Assembly: GCA_944376655.1 (NCBI GenBank)
Contig: CALWDJ010000016.1
Location: forward strand, 1 to 50,952
Origin: an uncultured Clostridia bacterium
GTDB lineage: Bacteria; Bacillota; Clostridia; Oscillospirales; Acutalibacteraceae
Direction: 5' to 3'
DNA: 50,952 nucleotides
Shown here one piece after another: positions 7,896 through 16,341 of the stretch (the stretch's first letter is position 1; every line of letters begins with the position of its first letter). Made by a program: the position numbers and the translations under genes. The notes beneath the pieces were generated by a model. The model saw nothing but the letters and a program-made list of their open reading frames with translations. It did no database searches and was not told where the DNA came from.

Positions 7896-9319
7896 CAATA
7901 CTGACTTTTGTCCGCGGCTTTATACGGTTTTTCAATTACTTCTGTATGGCGTATACCCTGCTGCTCAGTGTTATTTATCTGATACAGGTTGTCGCCGCTC
8001 TTTTCAAGGTCAGAAGACAGGCGAAGGGAAAAATATCCGAGGATTATATGAGGTATGAGGATTCTCCGAATCTGCTTCCTATATCGCTTATTGTCCCCGC
8101 GCATAACGAGCAGGAAAATATCGTGAAGAACATTAAAGACCTTATGAAGCTCGATTATCCGCAGTTTGAGGTAATAGTGGTGAACGACGGTTCCACCGAT
8201 GAGACGCACCGCCGTATGATAGAAGCGTTCGGTCTTTATCCCATTGAGGGAGCGGTAAAGATAAAAATCCCCACAAAAGAGATACATAATGTTTATTACA
8301 ATACCGAGTATCCCAATCTTTATTACATAGATAAGGAAAACGGCGGAAAATCAGATTCGCTGAACGCCGGAATAAACCAGTCACAGTACCCGCTTTTCGC
8401 CTGTCTTGACGCCGATTCGCGAATAGAGCGCAACGCGCTGCTGATTCTCGGCGAGGAATTTTTGAAGGACACAACTACGGTTGTGGCGGGCGGCTTCGTC
8501 AGAATAGCAAACGGTTCGGTCATAGAGGAGGGCGAATGGAAGCGGTTCGAGATGCCCAAACGTATGGTCGAGCGCTTTCAGATTGTTGAGTATTTCCGCT
8601 CGTTTTTGGCAGGCAGGCTTTCGTGGGGCAAGGCGCTGCTTATTGTGTCAGGCGCTTTCGGAGTTTTTAATAAGCAGGTAGTTATCGACGCCGGAGGCTA
8701 CAGGACAAACACGATAGGCGAGGATATGGAAATAGTGGTGAGAATACACCGCTTTATGCGAAGCCATAAGAGAAAATACAAGGTGAAATTCTGTCCGGAG
8801 GCGATATGCTGGACTCAGGGGCCTATGAGCTTTTCTGACCTTAAAACCCAGCGCCGCCGCTGGCAGATAGGACTTTTCGACACCTTAAAGGCGCACTTTG
8901 TAATGACCTTCAACCCGCGTTACCGCACCGTCGGACTGCTTTCGATACCGTACAGCTGGCTTTTTGAGTTTATCGGCACAGCGGTTGAAACGCTCGGTTA
9001 TTTCATAATACCGTTCTCGCTTTTAATGGGCGAGCTTAATATGTACTTCTTTATTCTCTATTTCCTGCTCGCGGTAATGCTCGGCATTATGCTGTCGGTA
9101 GGCGGGATAATTCTCGAGCAGAACACAAGAAAGGGCTGTATGTCCTCAAATCAGGCGATGCGGCTGTCGCTTTACGCTGTTCTTGAGAATTTCGGGTACC
9201 GTCAGGCGATAACCTTTTTCCGTTTCGCGGGCATAGTCCGATACCGGAAATACAAGGAAAGCTGGGGACAGATAAAGCGCAGGGAATTCAATGTTTTGTC
9301 TGAAAGGAAAAGCTCATGA
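7892..9319 (+). CDS. processive family-2 glycosyltransferase (polysaccharide synthase)
   Basis: A 475-residue GT2 enzyme of the cellulose/chitin/hyaluronan synthase type. It has a membrane segment near residues 15-37, a cytoplasmic catalytic domain with the nucleotide-binding Asp99 (NDGST), DAD at 173-175, a GED motif at 276-278 in the place of the usual TED (catalytic base), and QRRRW at 320-324, the hallmark of processive synthases. Three or four membrane helices follow (about 345-425) and would form the export channel. There is no PilZ domain, so c-di-GMP would act through the riboswitch instead of directly on the enzyme. The sugar donor and product cannot be deduced. Both ends overlap neighbours as ATGA, showing translational coupling. 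Confidence 0.93.
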   Translation: MTILTFVRGFIRFFNYFCMAYTLLLSVIYLIQVVAALFKVRRQAKGKISEDYMRYEDSPNLLPISLIVPAHNEQENIVKNIKDLMKLDYPQFEVIVVNDGSTDETHRRMIEAFGLYPIEGAVKIKIPTKEIHNVYYNTEYPNLYYIDKENGGKSDSLNAGINQSQYPLFACLDADSRIERNALLILGEEFLKDTTTVVAGGFVRIANGSVIEEGEWKRFEMPKRMVERFQIVEYFRSFLAGRLSWGKALLIVSGAFGVFNKQVVIDAGGYRTNTIGEDMEIVVRIHRFMRSHKRKYKVKFCPEAICWTQGPMSFSDLKTQRRRWQIGLFDTLKAHFVMTFNPRYRTVGLLSIPYSWLFEFIGTAVETLGYFIIPFSLLMGELNMYFFILYFLLAVMLGIMLSVGGIILEQNTRKGCMSSNQAMRLSLYAVLENFGYRQAITFFRFAGIVRYRKYKESWGQIKRREFNVLSERKSS

Positions 9320-11514
9320 AAAAATGGCTGTTGTATGTCGGAAGCACACTTCTGATACTGCTTTTTATGGTTCAGATGGGTTGGCTTCAGATAATAGGTA
9401 TAAACCGCATTTCGTTCGGCGGGGACCGTCACGACGGGGTCGGTCGGGTAGACGCGATGAGCTACGCCGTAGAGGACGGCGTATCTTACAGGGTAAAGGC
9501 CGAGGGCGAGTATTTTTATGTTTATTCTCCCGATACCGAGGAATGGGAAAAGGTGTTCTGGAAGGGCGTGAATATAGGCGCCGGAGAGCCGGGGCTTTTT
9601 CCGGGCGAGCTTACGATAAGCTATGAGAGCTATCTGCGCTGGTTCGGATACATTTCGGATATGAACTGCAACTGCATACGCGTCTATACCACGATGAGAC
9701 CCCAGTTCTATCAGGCGCTGTACGATTTCAACAGCACCGCCGAGAACCCGCTTTACCTTTTTCACGGCGTCTGGATGGATGAGGACGACATCACCGCCTA
9801 TGCCGATGTCTACGCCGAAAATTTCAAAATAAAGAATGAGTTTATAGCCGACGCGATAAACTGCGTCGATGTGATAATGGGAAACGCGGTTCTGCCGGAG
9901 CGTGCGGGCTTCGCCTCGGGCACATATAACGCCGATGTTTCCAAATGGCTCGCGGGGCTTATACTCGGAATTGAAAACGACCCTAAATTCATTCTCAATA
10001 CCAATGAGTCAAATCCGGACAGGAATACATACGAGGGAACCTATCTTTACACCTACGGCTCTACCCCGTTTGAGGCGTTTTTCTGCGAGGCGGGCGATAA
10101 GGTTATAGAGCATATGACGGAAAATTACGGTATGCAGTGTCCGGTCGCGTTCACCAACTGGGTCACGACCGACCCTCTTTCACATCCGCAGGAGCCTCAC
10201 GAGGACGAGGATCTTATCACATTCAACACGGAAAGCATAAAGAGCCGCGCGGAGTACAAGTCAAATCTTTTTGCCTCCTACCATGTATATCCTTATTATC
10301 CCGATTCGATGAATTATCAGAAGGATTATCTTTCTTATATCGATTCTGACGGCAAGGTAAATACCTATGAAGCGTATCTTAAGGACCTGAAGCTCGCGCA
10401 CACGCTTCCGATAATGATTTCGGAGTTCGGCGTTCCCACAAGCCGGGGAGTGACCCACGAGAGCGTCATGGGCTACAATCAGGGCGGAGTGGACGAGACG
10501 AAGCAGGGCGAAATGCTTGCCGATATGTATACTTCAATTTATGACAGCGGCTATGCCGGCGCGATCGCATTTTCGTGGCAGGACGAGTGGTTCAAAAGGA
10601 CATGGAACAACGAAAGCTACGATGTGGCGGACTCACGCCCCTATTGGTCGAATATCCAGACCTCAGAGCAGAATTTCGGAATACTCGCATTTGACCCGGG
10701 GGAAGAAACTACCGTCTGCATACTTGACGGCAGCGCGGATGAATGGGACAGCGGCGATAAAACAGCGTCGTCCGGCTTCGGCGACCTTTATATGAAAAGC
10801 GACGAGCGGTATGTCTATTTTATGATAAAAACGGACGTCAGCCGCTACGATTTCGATAATGACACGCTTCTTATACCGATAGATACGATAAGCGGTCAGG
10901 GCAACAACTCGATGAAGGATAACGGGACGTCCTTTGACCGCGAGGCGGATTTTGTCATTTCAATAAACGGAAAGGACAATTCAAGGATAGCAGTGGATTC
11001 GTATTATGACGCCCATTATTTTCTTTACGGGGAGCTTTATAAGATGATTGACCCGGTAAGCGATATCGCGACAAAAAACAGCGGAAGGTTCAGCAAAATG
11101 ATGCTGTGCACCGGGTATGAGATGAAGGTGCCGGGAATAGCAGAGCCGATAGGCTTTGACAGCTACGAGACCGGAAAGCTCAGATACGGCAACGGAGACC
11201 CCGAGTCGCCCGATTACAGCTCGCTCTCCGATTTCATATACAATGATAAGGAGGGCGTGATGGAAATACGCATACCGTGGCAGCTTCTCAATGTTATGGA
11301 TCCGTCAACCCACCGTATTATGGGCGATTTTTACACCGAGCAGAGCATAACGCCGGTAAAGCTCGGCGAAATATACGCCGGAATAGGACTCGCGGGAGAA
11401 ACGGTATCGCTTAACGGAAGCTATACCTATGACGACTGGAAAATGCCGGAGTTCCACGAGAGGCTCAAGCCGTCGTACTATGTTTTGCTAGAAGCGCTTA
11501 AGGAGTTGAAATAA
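9316..11514 (+). CDS. anchored glycoside hydrolase-like protein with CBM9/DOMON-like domain (paralogue A)
   Basis: A 732-residue outward-facing protein: N-terminal membrane helix (about 5-25), a TIM-barrel domain from about residue 80 (KGVNIG) to 460, and a C-terminal beta-sandwich domain (about 470-732) beginning LDGSADEW, typical of CBM9/DOMON-like sugar-binding modules. The barrel has clan GH-A landmarks: candidate acid/base Glu220 in LGIEND, AsYHVYPYY on strand 6, candidate nucleophile Glu370 in ISEFGVP, and FSWQDEW on strand 8. It probably cleaves or remodels the polymer made by the adjacent synthase, as BcsZ or PgaB do in other systems; that is inference. The exact GH family is not assigned. 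Start overlaps the GT2 stop (ATGA). Confidence 0.87.
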   Translation: MKKWLLYVGSTLLILLFMVQMGWLQIIGINRISFGGDRHDGVGRVDAMSYAVEDGVSYRVKAEGEYFYVYSPDTEEWEKVFWKGVNIGAGEPGLFPGELTISYESYLRWFGYISDMNCNCIRVYTTMRPQFYQALYDFNSTAENPLYLFHGVWMDEDDITAYADVYAENFKIKNEFIADAINCVDVIMGNAVLPERAGFASGTYNADVSKWLAGLILGIENDPKFILNTNESNPDRNTYEGTYLYTYGSTPFEAFFCEAGDKVIEHMTENYGMQCPVAFTNWVTTDPLSHPQEPHEDEDLITFNTESIKSRAEYKSNLFASYHVYPYYPDSMNYQKDYLSYIDSDGKVNTYEAYLKDLKLAHTLPIMISEFGVPTSRGVTHESVMGYNQGGVDETKQGEMLADMYTSIYDSGYAGAIAFSWQDEWFKRTWNNESYDVADSRPYWSNIQTSEQNFGILAFDPGEETTVCILDGSADEWDSGDKTASSGFGDLYMKSDERYVYFMIKTDVSRYDFDNDTLLIPIDTISGQGNNSMKDNGTSFDREADFVISINGKDNSRIAVDSYYDAHYFLYGELYKMIDPVSDIATKNSGRFSKMMLCTGYEMKVPGIAEPIGFDSYETGKLRYGNGDPESPDYSSLSDFIYNDKEGVMEIRIPWQLLNVMDPSTHRIMGDFYTEQSITPVKLGEIYAGIGLAGETVSLNGSYTYDDWKMPEFHERLKPSYYVLLEALKELK

Positions 11515-11515
11515 C

Positions 11516-13693
11516 TTGCAGAGGAAAACCGTTGTTGTTCTGTCTGTTCTGGCGGCATTGTGCGTGCTTTCCGGAATAATGTTCAGAATTTTCACGGCTG
11601 AGCCGGAAAACAAGCCTGAGAATGATTCTTCCGCCTCTGCGATTGCGGTGGAGCCTTTGACGGTTCCCGATATTGAAAGCGGCGGAATAAAACTCAATTT
11701 CCGTGCTGTCGGCGATTATTTTTACCGGGATACAGGAGATGAATGGCGCTTTGTATATTTAAAGGGTGTGAACATAGGGCTTACCGAGGCTACGACCGAC
11801 CTTAACAATCCGAATGTATCATACGATACCTATCGTGAGTGGATAAATATGATAGCGGAAATGAACGCAAACACCGTAAGGGTCTTTACGGTAATGCCGC
11901 CGCAGTTTTACGCGGCGCTTTACGACCATAACGCCTCGGCGGAGAGTCCGCTCTACCTTATTCAGGGAATATGGTTCAATGAGAACTATATGTATGAGTG
12001 CGACGACGCCTTTTCCGACAACGGTAAAATAACCGAAGCGTTTATACGCGCGGCGAGGGAAACCGCGGATATAGTTCATGGAAACAGCGATTATACCGAT
12101 TACGGCGAGATAAAAAACGCTGTTTACAGCCATGATGTTTCGCAATATCTTGCCGGCTACATACTCGGCCTTGAATGGGAGCCCGGATTTGTGGAGCGCA
12201 CAAACGCCCTTTCGGGTCACGCCGGATATAAGGGCGAGTATCTTGAAACCTCTGAAAATGCAACACCGTTTGAGAGCTTCCTCTGCGAGGTGGGGGACAG
12301 TCTTGCGGCTTACGAGACCGAAAGCTATTCGGCTCAGACTCCGATAGCGTTTCTTAACTGGGCGACTACCGATGTTCTTACGCACACGAACGAGCCTTTT
12401 CCCGAGGAAGACTCGGTATCGGTCAATACCGAAAATATACGTCCGACGGCAAAATATCACTGCGGACTTTTCGCCGCGGTGGACGCGTATCCCTACTATC
12501 CCGAGTTTATGAACTACCAGCCGGAATACATAAAGGAAAATGAGGACGGAGACACCGACAGCTATAAAGCCTATCTTGCTGATTTGAAGAAGGAATACGG
12601 CGTTCCGGTGATAATAGCCGAGTTCGGTGTTCCGACAAGCCGGGGTACCGCTCACAGCGCGGCGAACGGAATGGATCAGGGCGGAATTACCGAAAAACAG
12701 CAGGGCGAGGCGATAGTCTCAATGATGAAAAGCATAGCCGCCGAAGGCTATGCCGGCTCGCTGATTTTTTCATGGCAGGACGAATGGTTTAAGCAGACCT
12801 GGAATACTGTCAAATACTCGCCTGACAACGCCGCAGAACGCACGCCGAACAGGCAGTCCGCCGAGCAGAGCTACGGACTGCTGGCGATGGAGCCGGGAAA
12901 GGAAAGCGTATTTGCCGCCGACGGGAGCGACAGCGAATGGTCAGATATAAAGCCTGCGGCAAGCTCTGCCGCCGGCTCGGTTTACGCGATGTGGGACGAG
13001 GGATATCTCTATCTTAAAATCGAAAGCGATGACGTACTTGACAGCGGTCCGCTGCTTGTGCCTGTTCAGATAACGGGCAGGGGAAGCGGTTTTTCATCGG
13101 AATACGGCGTGAGCTTTTCAGAACCGGCTGATTTTCTGCTGGTGCTCGACGGCAGCGAGAATACACGGCTGCTGACCGATGTTTATCAGGATACGTTTTA
13201 TTATACCTACTGCGCCGAAAAAGGCGTATTTGAGCGAGACAACCAGTTTGAGAAGCAGGGCAGCGGTCTTTTCGGGGAGATAAGGCAGTTTATCTCAAAC
13301 GAGATAATACTTCCGCTTACAGGCGAGCGGATAGCCCCGCAGTATACCGAAAGCGGACTGCTTACATACGGCGTTACCGATGCGGAAAGCGGCGATTATA
13401 ATTCGCTGGCGGACTTTTACAGTGCCGGAGGACTAACGGAGATAAGAATACCATGGCACCTTCTCAATGTGATGAACAGTACGAACGGAACATGTCTTGC
13501 CGATTTTTACGAAAACGGGACAGATTTTGAGATTTTTTCCTCCGTAAAGGTCGGAATATGCCGTCCGGGGGATAAAAACGTTCAGCTTAACAGTATAGGC
13601 TACACAACAAAGGAAAAATCATCTTTTCATACCCGTCTTAAACAGTCTTATTACATGGTTCGTGACGCGATGGAAGATTTTATGGAGTTTTAA
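11516..13693 (+). CDS. anchored glycoside hydrolase-like protein with CBM9/DOMON-like domain (paralogue B)
   Basis: A 725-residue tandem paralogue of the preceding gene with the same layout: membrane helix (about 7-25), TIM barrel (about 80-455) and C-terminal sugar-binding-like domain starting AADGSDSEW. Catalytic residues are kept: Glu220 in LGLEWEP and Glu369 in IAEFGVP, plus FSWQDEW. It starts with TTG one base after the previous stop; AAGGAG ten bases upstream, inside the previous gene's end, is the ribosome site. Keeping two active-looking copies and one degenerate copy in one operon suggests different roles on the same polymer. Confidence 0.87.
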   Translation: MQRKTVVVLSVLAALCVLSGIMFRIFTAEPENKPENDSSASAIAVEPLTVPDIESGGIKLNFRAVGDYFYRDTGDEWRFVYLKGVNIGLTEATTDLNNPNVSYDTYREWINMIAEMNANTVRVFTVMPPQFYAALYDHNASAESPLYLIQGIWFNENYMYECDDAFSDNGKITEAFIRAARETADIVHGNSDYTDYGEIKNAVYSHDVSQYLAGYILGLEWEPGFVERTNALSGHAGYKGEYLETSENATPFESFLCEVGDSLAAYETESYSAQTPIAFLNWATTDVLTHTNEPFPEEDSVSVNTENIRPTAKYHCGLFAAVDAYPYYPEFMNYQPEYIKENEDGDTDSYKAYLADLKKEYGVPVIIAEFGVPTSRGTAHSAANGMDQGGITEKQQGEAIVSMMKSIAAEGYAGSLIFSWQDEWFKQTWNTVKYSPDNAAERTPNRQSAEQSYGLLAMEPGKESVFAADGSDSEWSDIKPAASSAAGSVYAMWDEGYLYLKIESDDVLDSGPLLVPVQITGRGSGFSSEYGVSFSEPADFLLVLDGSENTRLLTDVYQDTFYYTYCAEKGVFERDNQFEKQGSGLFGEIRQFISNEIILPLTGERIAPQYTESGLLTYGVTDAESGDYNSLADFYSAGGLTEIRIPWHLLNVMNSTNGTCLADFYENGTDFEIFSSVKVGICRPGDKNVQLNSIGYTTKEKSSFHTRLKQSYYMVRDAMEDFMEF

Positions 13694-13731
13694 ATTTATT
13701 ATCATATTAAAGTGCTGGCAGGAGGCAGATT

Positions 13732-14763
13732 ATGGGCAATTTTAGAAAATCCTTCAGAGGCTACCGTGTTTCAGAGGTGGACGAGCGGCTGCGTGAGCTT
13801 GAAGCCGAGCTTGAAAAGGCCAATTCACGCTGCGAGATGCTGCAAAGCAGACTTGACGAGACCGCCAAAGCGGCCGATACGGCAAAAGAAGCGCTTGCGG
13901 AGAAAAACGCCGCGCTTGAGAAGACCGAGGCGGCTTATGACAAGGCGCGCAGAAAGGCGGACGAAAATAAAAACGGTGCGGAGTCAATAGGCAGGATTTA
14001 TATCAAGGCGTTTGAGAGCGGAAAGGAACTCGCCAATGCTCCGACGCAGTATATTAAAGAATATTTTGACGGCATAGAAAATGCTTCCGAAGAGGCAAGA
14101 CGCGGAATTTTCGCGGCAAAAAAGGATTTTGCCGGAGTTTCAGAGAAAATTGCCGCCGCGGTTGAGGATATAAAAAATCAGGCGGATTTCTTAAGCCGAA
14201 AGCTATCCGAGCTTTCAGCCGGCGCGGAATCAGTTGACAGCGCTTACGCGCGTTTCGGAGAAATAAAATCAGAAGCGGAAAAGGAAATGTCCGAGATAGT
14301 GCGGCGCTATGAAGCAAGCGTCGGCGATTATGTGCAGGGTACTGTGCGGGCAGACCGCACTCAACAGAAAGAGGCTGACGAGGGATTTTTAGGCGAAGAG
14401 CAGATAAATACTCAATCTGCGGCGGAACAAAAGACAGAGCCTGCCGCCGAAGCAGGTGCAGTTCACTCTGTATCTGAACCGAATAACGCTATTGCGGCAG
14501 ACAATTCACAGAAAACAGCCGGCGATATCGCAGATATTGACGGGGACGAAGCAGCTTCTCATTACGGCGAGTCAAACGAAAGCGAAGCCGATGCTGACGA
14601 TTCTTACGAAGAAAAAGACACGCTTTCTGATTTTTCAGATGAGCCGGAAAGTGCCGCCGAAAACTCTTCGCCGGACACGGTTCAGGCTAAAGCGGTGCCG
14701 GATAATGACTTCAAGAGGGGTCAGAGTATACTCGATCTCCTTAATAAATATAAAAAACAGTAA
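13732..14763 (+). CDS. DivIVA-like coiled-coil protein
   Basis: A 343-residue cytoplasmic protein. The N-terminus FRKSFRGYRVSEVDERL matches the FxxxFRGYxxxEVDxFL signature of DivIVA/GpsB-type proteins that bind curved membrane and recruit cell-wall machinery. A long heptad-rich coiled coil follows (about 20-85), a second helical region (about 85-200), then an acidic, low-complexity tail (about 205-320) and a basic C-terminus. The ribosome site AGGAGG is 6 bases before ATG. It follows the hydrolase gene by 38 bases with no terminator between, so it is probably the last gene of the c-di-GMP operon. It might place the polysaccharide complex at a pole or septum (inference). Confidence 0.8.
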   Translation: MGNFRKSFRGYRVSEVDERLRELEAELEKANSRCEMLQSRLDETAKAADTAKEALAEKNAALEKTEAAYDKARRKADENKNGAESIGRIYIKAFESGKELANAPTQYIKEYFDGIENASEEARRGIFAAKKDFAGVSEKIAAAVEDIKNQADFLSRKLSELSAGAESVDSAYARFGEIKSEAEKEMSEIVRRYEASVGDYVQGTVRADRTQQKEADEGFLGEEQINTQSAAEQKTEPAAEAGAVHSVSEPNNAIAADNSQKTAGDIADIDGDEAASHYGESNESEADADDSYEEKDTLSDFSDEPESAAENSSPDTVQAKAVPDNDFKRGQSILDLLNKYKKQ

Positions 14764-14792
14764 TTTCTGTAAAAGTATATACAATTTGTATA

Positions 14793-14821
14793 TTGAATAA
14801 GTTATAATGCTGTGATATAAT
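14793..14821 (+). promoter_or_regulatory. promoter of the second c-di-GMP riboswitch
   Basis: TTGAAT (14793-14798) and TATAAT (14816-14821), 17 bases apart, with a TGTGA just before the -10. Transcription would begin a few bases before the aptamer. Confidence 0.7.
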
Positions 14822-14837
14822 AAGAATAAAGTGAATA

Positions 14838-14906
14838 AAGGCAAACTGTCAGAAATGGCAGGACGCAAAATCATGGGCCTAAGGTTTTATAAACTATGGT
14901 TGCCAG
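14838..14906 (+). ncRNA. cyclic di-GMP-I riboswitch (GEMM-I) aptamer, copy 2
   Basis: The aptamer has GGCAAAC (14840-14846), a stem with GAAA tetraloop (14852-14855), GGACGCAAA (14861-14869), and a canonical tetraloop receptor CCTAAG ... TATGG (14878-14883, 14895-14899), then GCCAG. It is close to consensus and distinct in sequence from copy 1. It lies 75 bases after the DivIVA-like gene with its own promoter, and controls the secreted protein at 14951. Confidence 0.93.
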
Positions 14907-14910
14907 ACTG

Positions 14911-14950
14911 CTCCTTTATCTAAGCATTACTTTAGATGGGAGTTTTTTTT
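14911..14950 (+). terminator. riboswitch terminator whose 3' arm carries the ribosome site
   Basis: CTCC (14911-14914) pairs with GGAG (14939-14942) and ATCTAA (14918-14923) with TTAGAT (14932-14937); eight T follow (14943-14950), and the ATG begins at the next base. The GGGAG in the 3' arm is also the only ribosome-binding sequence for the gene, eight bases before the ATG. The same hairpin can therefore stop transcription and hide the ribosome site. Confidence 0.8.
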
Positions 14951-15859
14951 ATGAAGTTAAAAAAATTATCAGCATTGTTCCTTTCTGCGGTGATAGCCGC
15001 GGTCTGCCTGATTTCGGCATTTCCTGCCGGCGCAGAGACAAAAGTCACCCTTGTGAACGCCTACATAAGACTTGACAACAATCCGGTGCCTTATGATAAT
15101 GACGTCTCCGCCTACGATATGAAGACTCAGGCATACCTTACCGTTGCCGAAGAGTGTTACAGTCTCGAGGGCGTCACCGACCGTCTTTTAAGAGAACCCT
15201 CGGTAGCGATTCCCGAAAATACGAAGGTTTTATGGTATGAGATAGTAAATGACAACGGGAAATGGCGTTTGCACGGCGTATTTGTACCCGATGAGCCTGA
15301 ACAGGAAACGGGCGAAAAAATCAATATGAAAATTATTACGCCTAAAAAAATGTCGGTGCGTTTTGAGGACGGAAGCATTTTTGCCAGTGATTCGGAGCTC
15401 TCAAAAATACCCTTTGTGGAAGTTGAAATAGGTAAAACCTACGCCTTCCAAATGTGCTCAAACGACTGGGAGACAGGTATATATGACGATAACGGAAACG
15501 GTCTTTGCGGTACGGTTGTTTATCATGTGAGGGTGTCTGACAGCTATTCTGAGCGCAGCTATGATGAGGCCACCCATACCTTTGTTCTGCCTAAAGGCGA
15601 TCCGGTGCTGCGCACCGACATCAATTCCTGCTTTATGGCATATCGCTATCATTTTAAGAAAGGCGATTACAATAAGCAGACCGGAATAGCCAATGTTGTT
15701 GACAAGCCGCTTGAGAGCCTTTCGGTCAATCTGCCGCTCGGCTCCACCGTCAAGTCGGACGCTTATAAGAATTACAGTTATATCGATTCTGATAACGTAT
15801 TTATCGAAAGAGCGGAAGACCTCTCGCTTTCCTATACCGATTATTACTGGAATTATTGA
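14951..15859 (+). CDS. secreted protein under c-di-GMP riboswitch, unknown family
   Basis: A 302-residue protein with a clear signal peptide (MKLKK, hydrophobic core to about residue 25, cleavage probably after AGA). The mature protein is rich in Tyr, Asp and Val and probably all-beta, with two separated Cys pairs. No LPXTG motif or membrane tail is seen, so it is released or held non-covalently. The start at 14951 is preferred over ATG at 14936, which lies inside the terminator stem and gives a poor N-terminus. Shared c-di-GMP control with the operon just upstream suggests it is an extracellular matrix or adhesion partner. No family recognised. Confidence 0.85.
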   Translation: MKLKKLSALFLSAVIAAVCLISAFPAGAETKVTLVNAYIRLDNNPVPYDNDVSAYDMKTQAYLTVAEECYSLEGVTDRLLREPSVAIPENTKVLWYEIVNDNGKWRLHGVFVPDEPEQETGEKINMKIITPKKMSVRFEDGSIFASDSELSKIPFVEVEIGKTYAFQMCSNDWETGIYDDNGNGLCGTVVYHVRVSDSYSERSYDEATHTFVLPKGDPVLRTDINSCFMAYRYHFKKGDYNKQTGIANVVDKPLESLSVNLPLGSTVKSDAYKNYSYIDSDNVFIERAEDLSLSYTDYYWNY

Positions 15860-15879
15860 TTTAAATACATATACCCTTG

Positions 15880-15905
15880 AAAAACCGCTTATCAAGCGGT
15901 TTTTC
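15880..15905 (+). terminator. intrinsic terminator of the secreted-protein gene
   Basis: ACCGCTT (15884-15890) and AAGCGGT (15894-15900) form a hairpin with a 3-base loop followed by four T; A-rich upstream arm. Confidence 0.85.
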
Positions 15906-15975
15906 GCTTATAATGAGTTTTTCTGCCGCGCTTGTCGCTGCATAAAAATTTATTTGAGGTTTATCGACAGACTGG

Positions 15976-16001
15976 CAGTCGCTTAAAGCGGCTGTTTTTT
16001 T
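15976..16001 (+). terminator. second terminator-like hairpin
   Basis: CAGTCGCT pairs with AGCGGCTG (one G-T pair) across a 3-base loop, followed by seven T. It is 75 bases past the previous terminator with no gene between, so it is either a backup terminator or the end of an unseen short RNA. Confidence 0.6.
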
Positions 16002-16341
16002 ACGCAGAAATTACCGGATTCTCCGTAAAAACCGGACAAACCCGCAAAAAAGCAACCCGGATTTTAAACGTCGCACGCGGCTGACTCTGAAACAAATAAT
16101 AATCATAAATAGCAAAACATTATTTATCGGATTAAGACCTCATAATTTTACTTTTTCAGAATTTTTAAGGTGCTCACAGCGGAAAAGACTTTTTATTTAT
16201 CAAAAACTATATATAAATGCGGGAACAAGGGTCAAAAATTTACTTTTTTGGCTCTAAAGTAATACATATAACTCGTAAAAATTAGCGATAATGCCTATGA
16301 AAGGCGGGGCGTGACAGGGATACAACTGCTTTGCTGAAAAA
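16002..16341. other. 340-base gap before GH3 gene
   Basis: AT-rich, with no convincing gene, promoter or riboswitch. Near its end ATGAAAGGCGGGGCGTGA (about 16295-16312) encodes five residues and stops in the same frame as the GH3 gene that follows, suggesting an eroded start for that gene. Confidence 0.5.

Noticed and set aside
13712-13990. 92-aa frame overlapping the start of the DivIVA-like gene
   Set aside because: It is rich in Arg/Pro as expected of a shadow frame; the 13732 frame has the ribosome site and a recognisable domain.
14936-14950. ATG at 14936 as start of the second riboswitch gene
   Set aside because: It lies inside the terminator stem and would add residues before a normal signal peptide; ATG at 14951 has the ribosome site.
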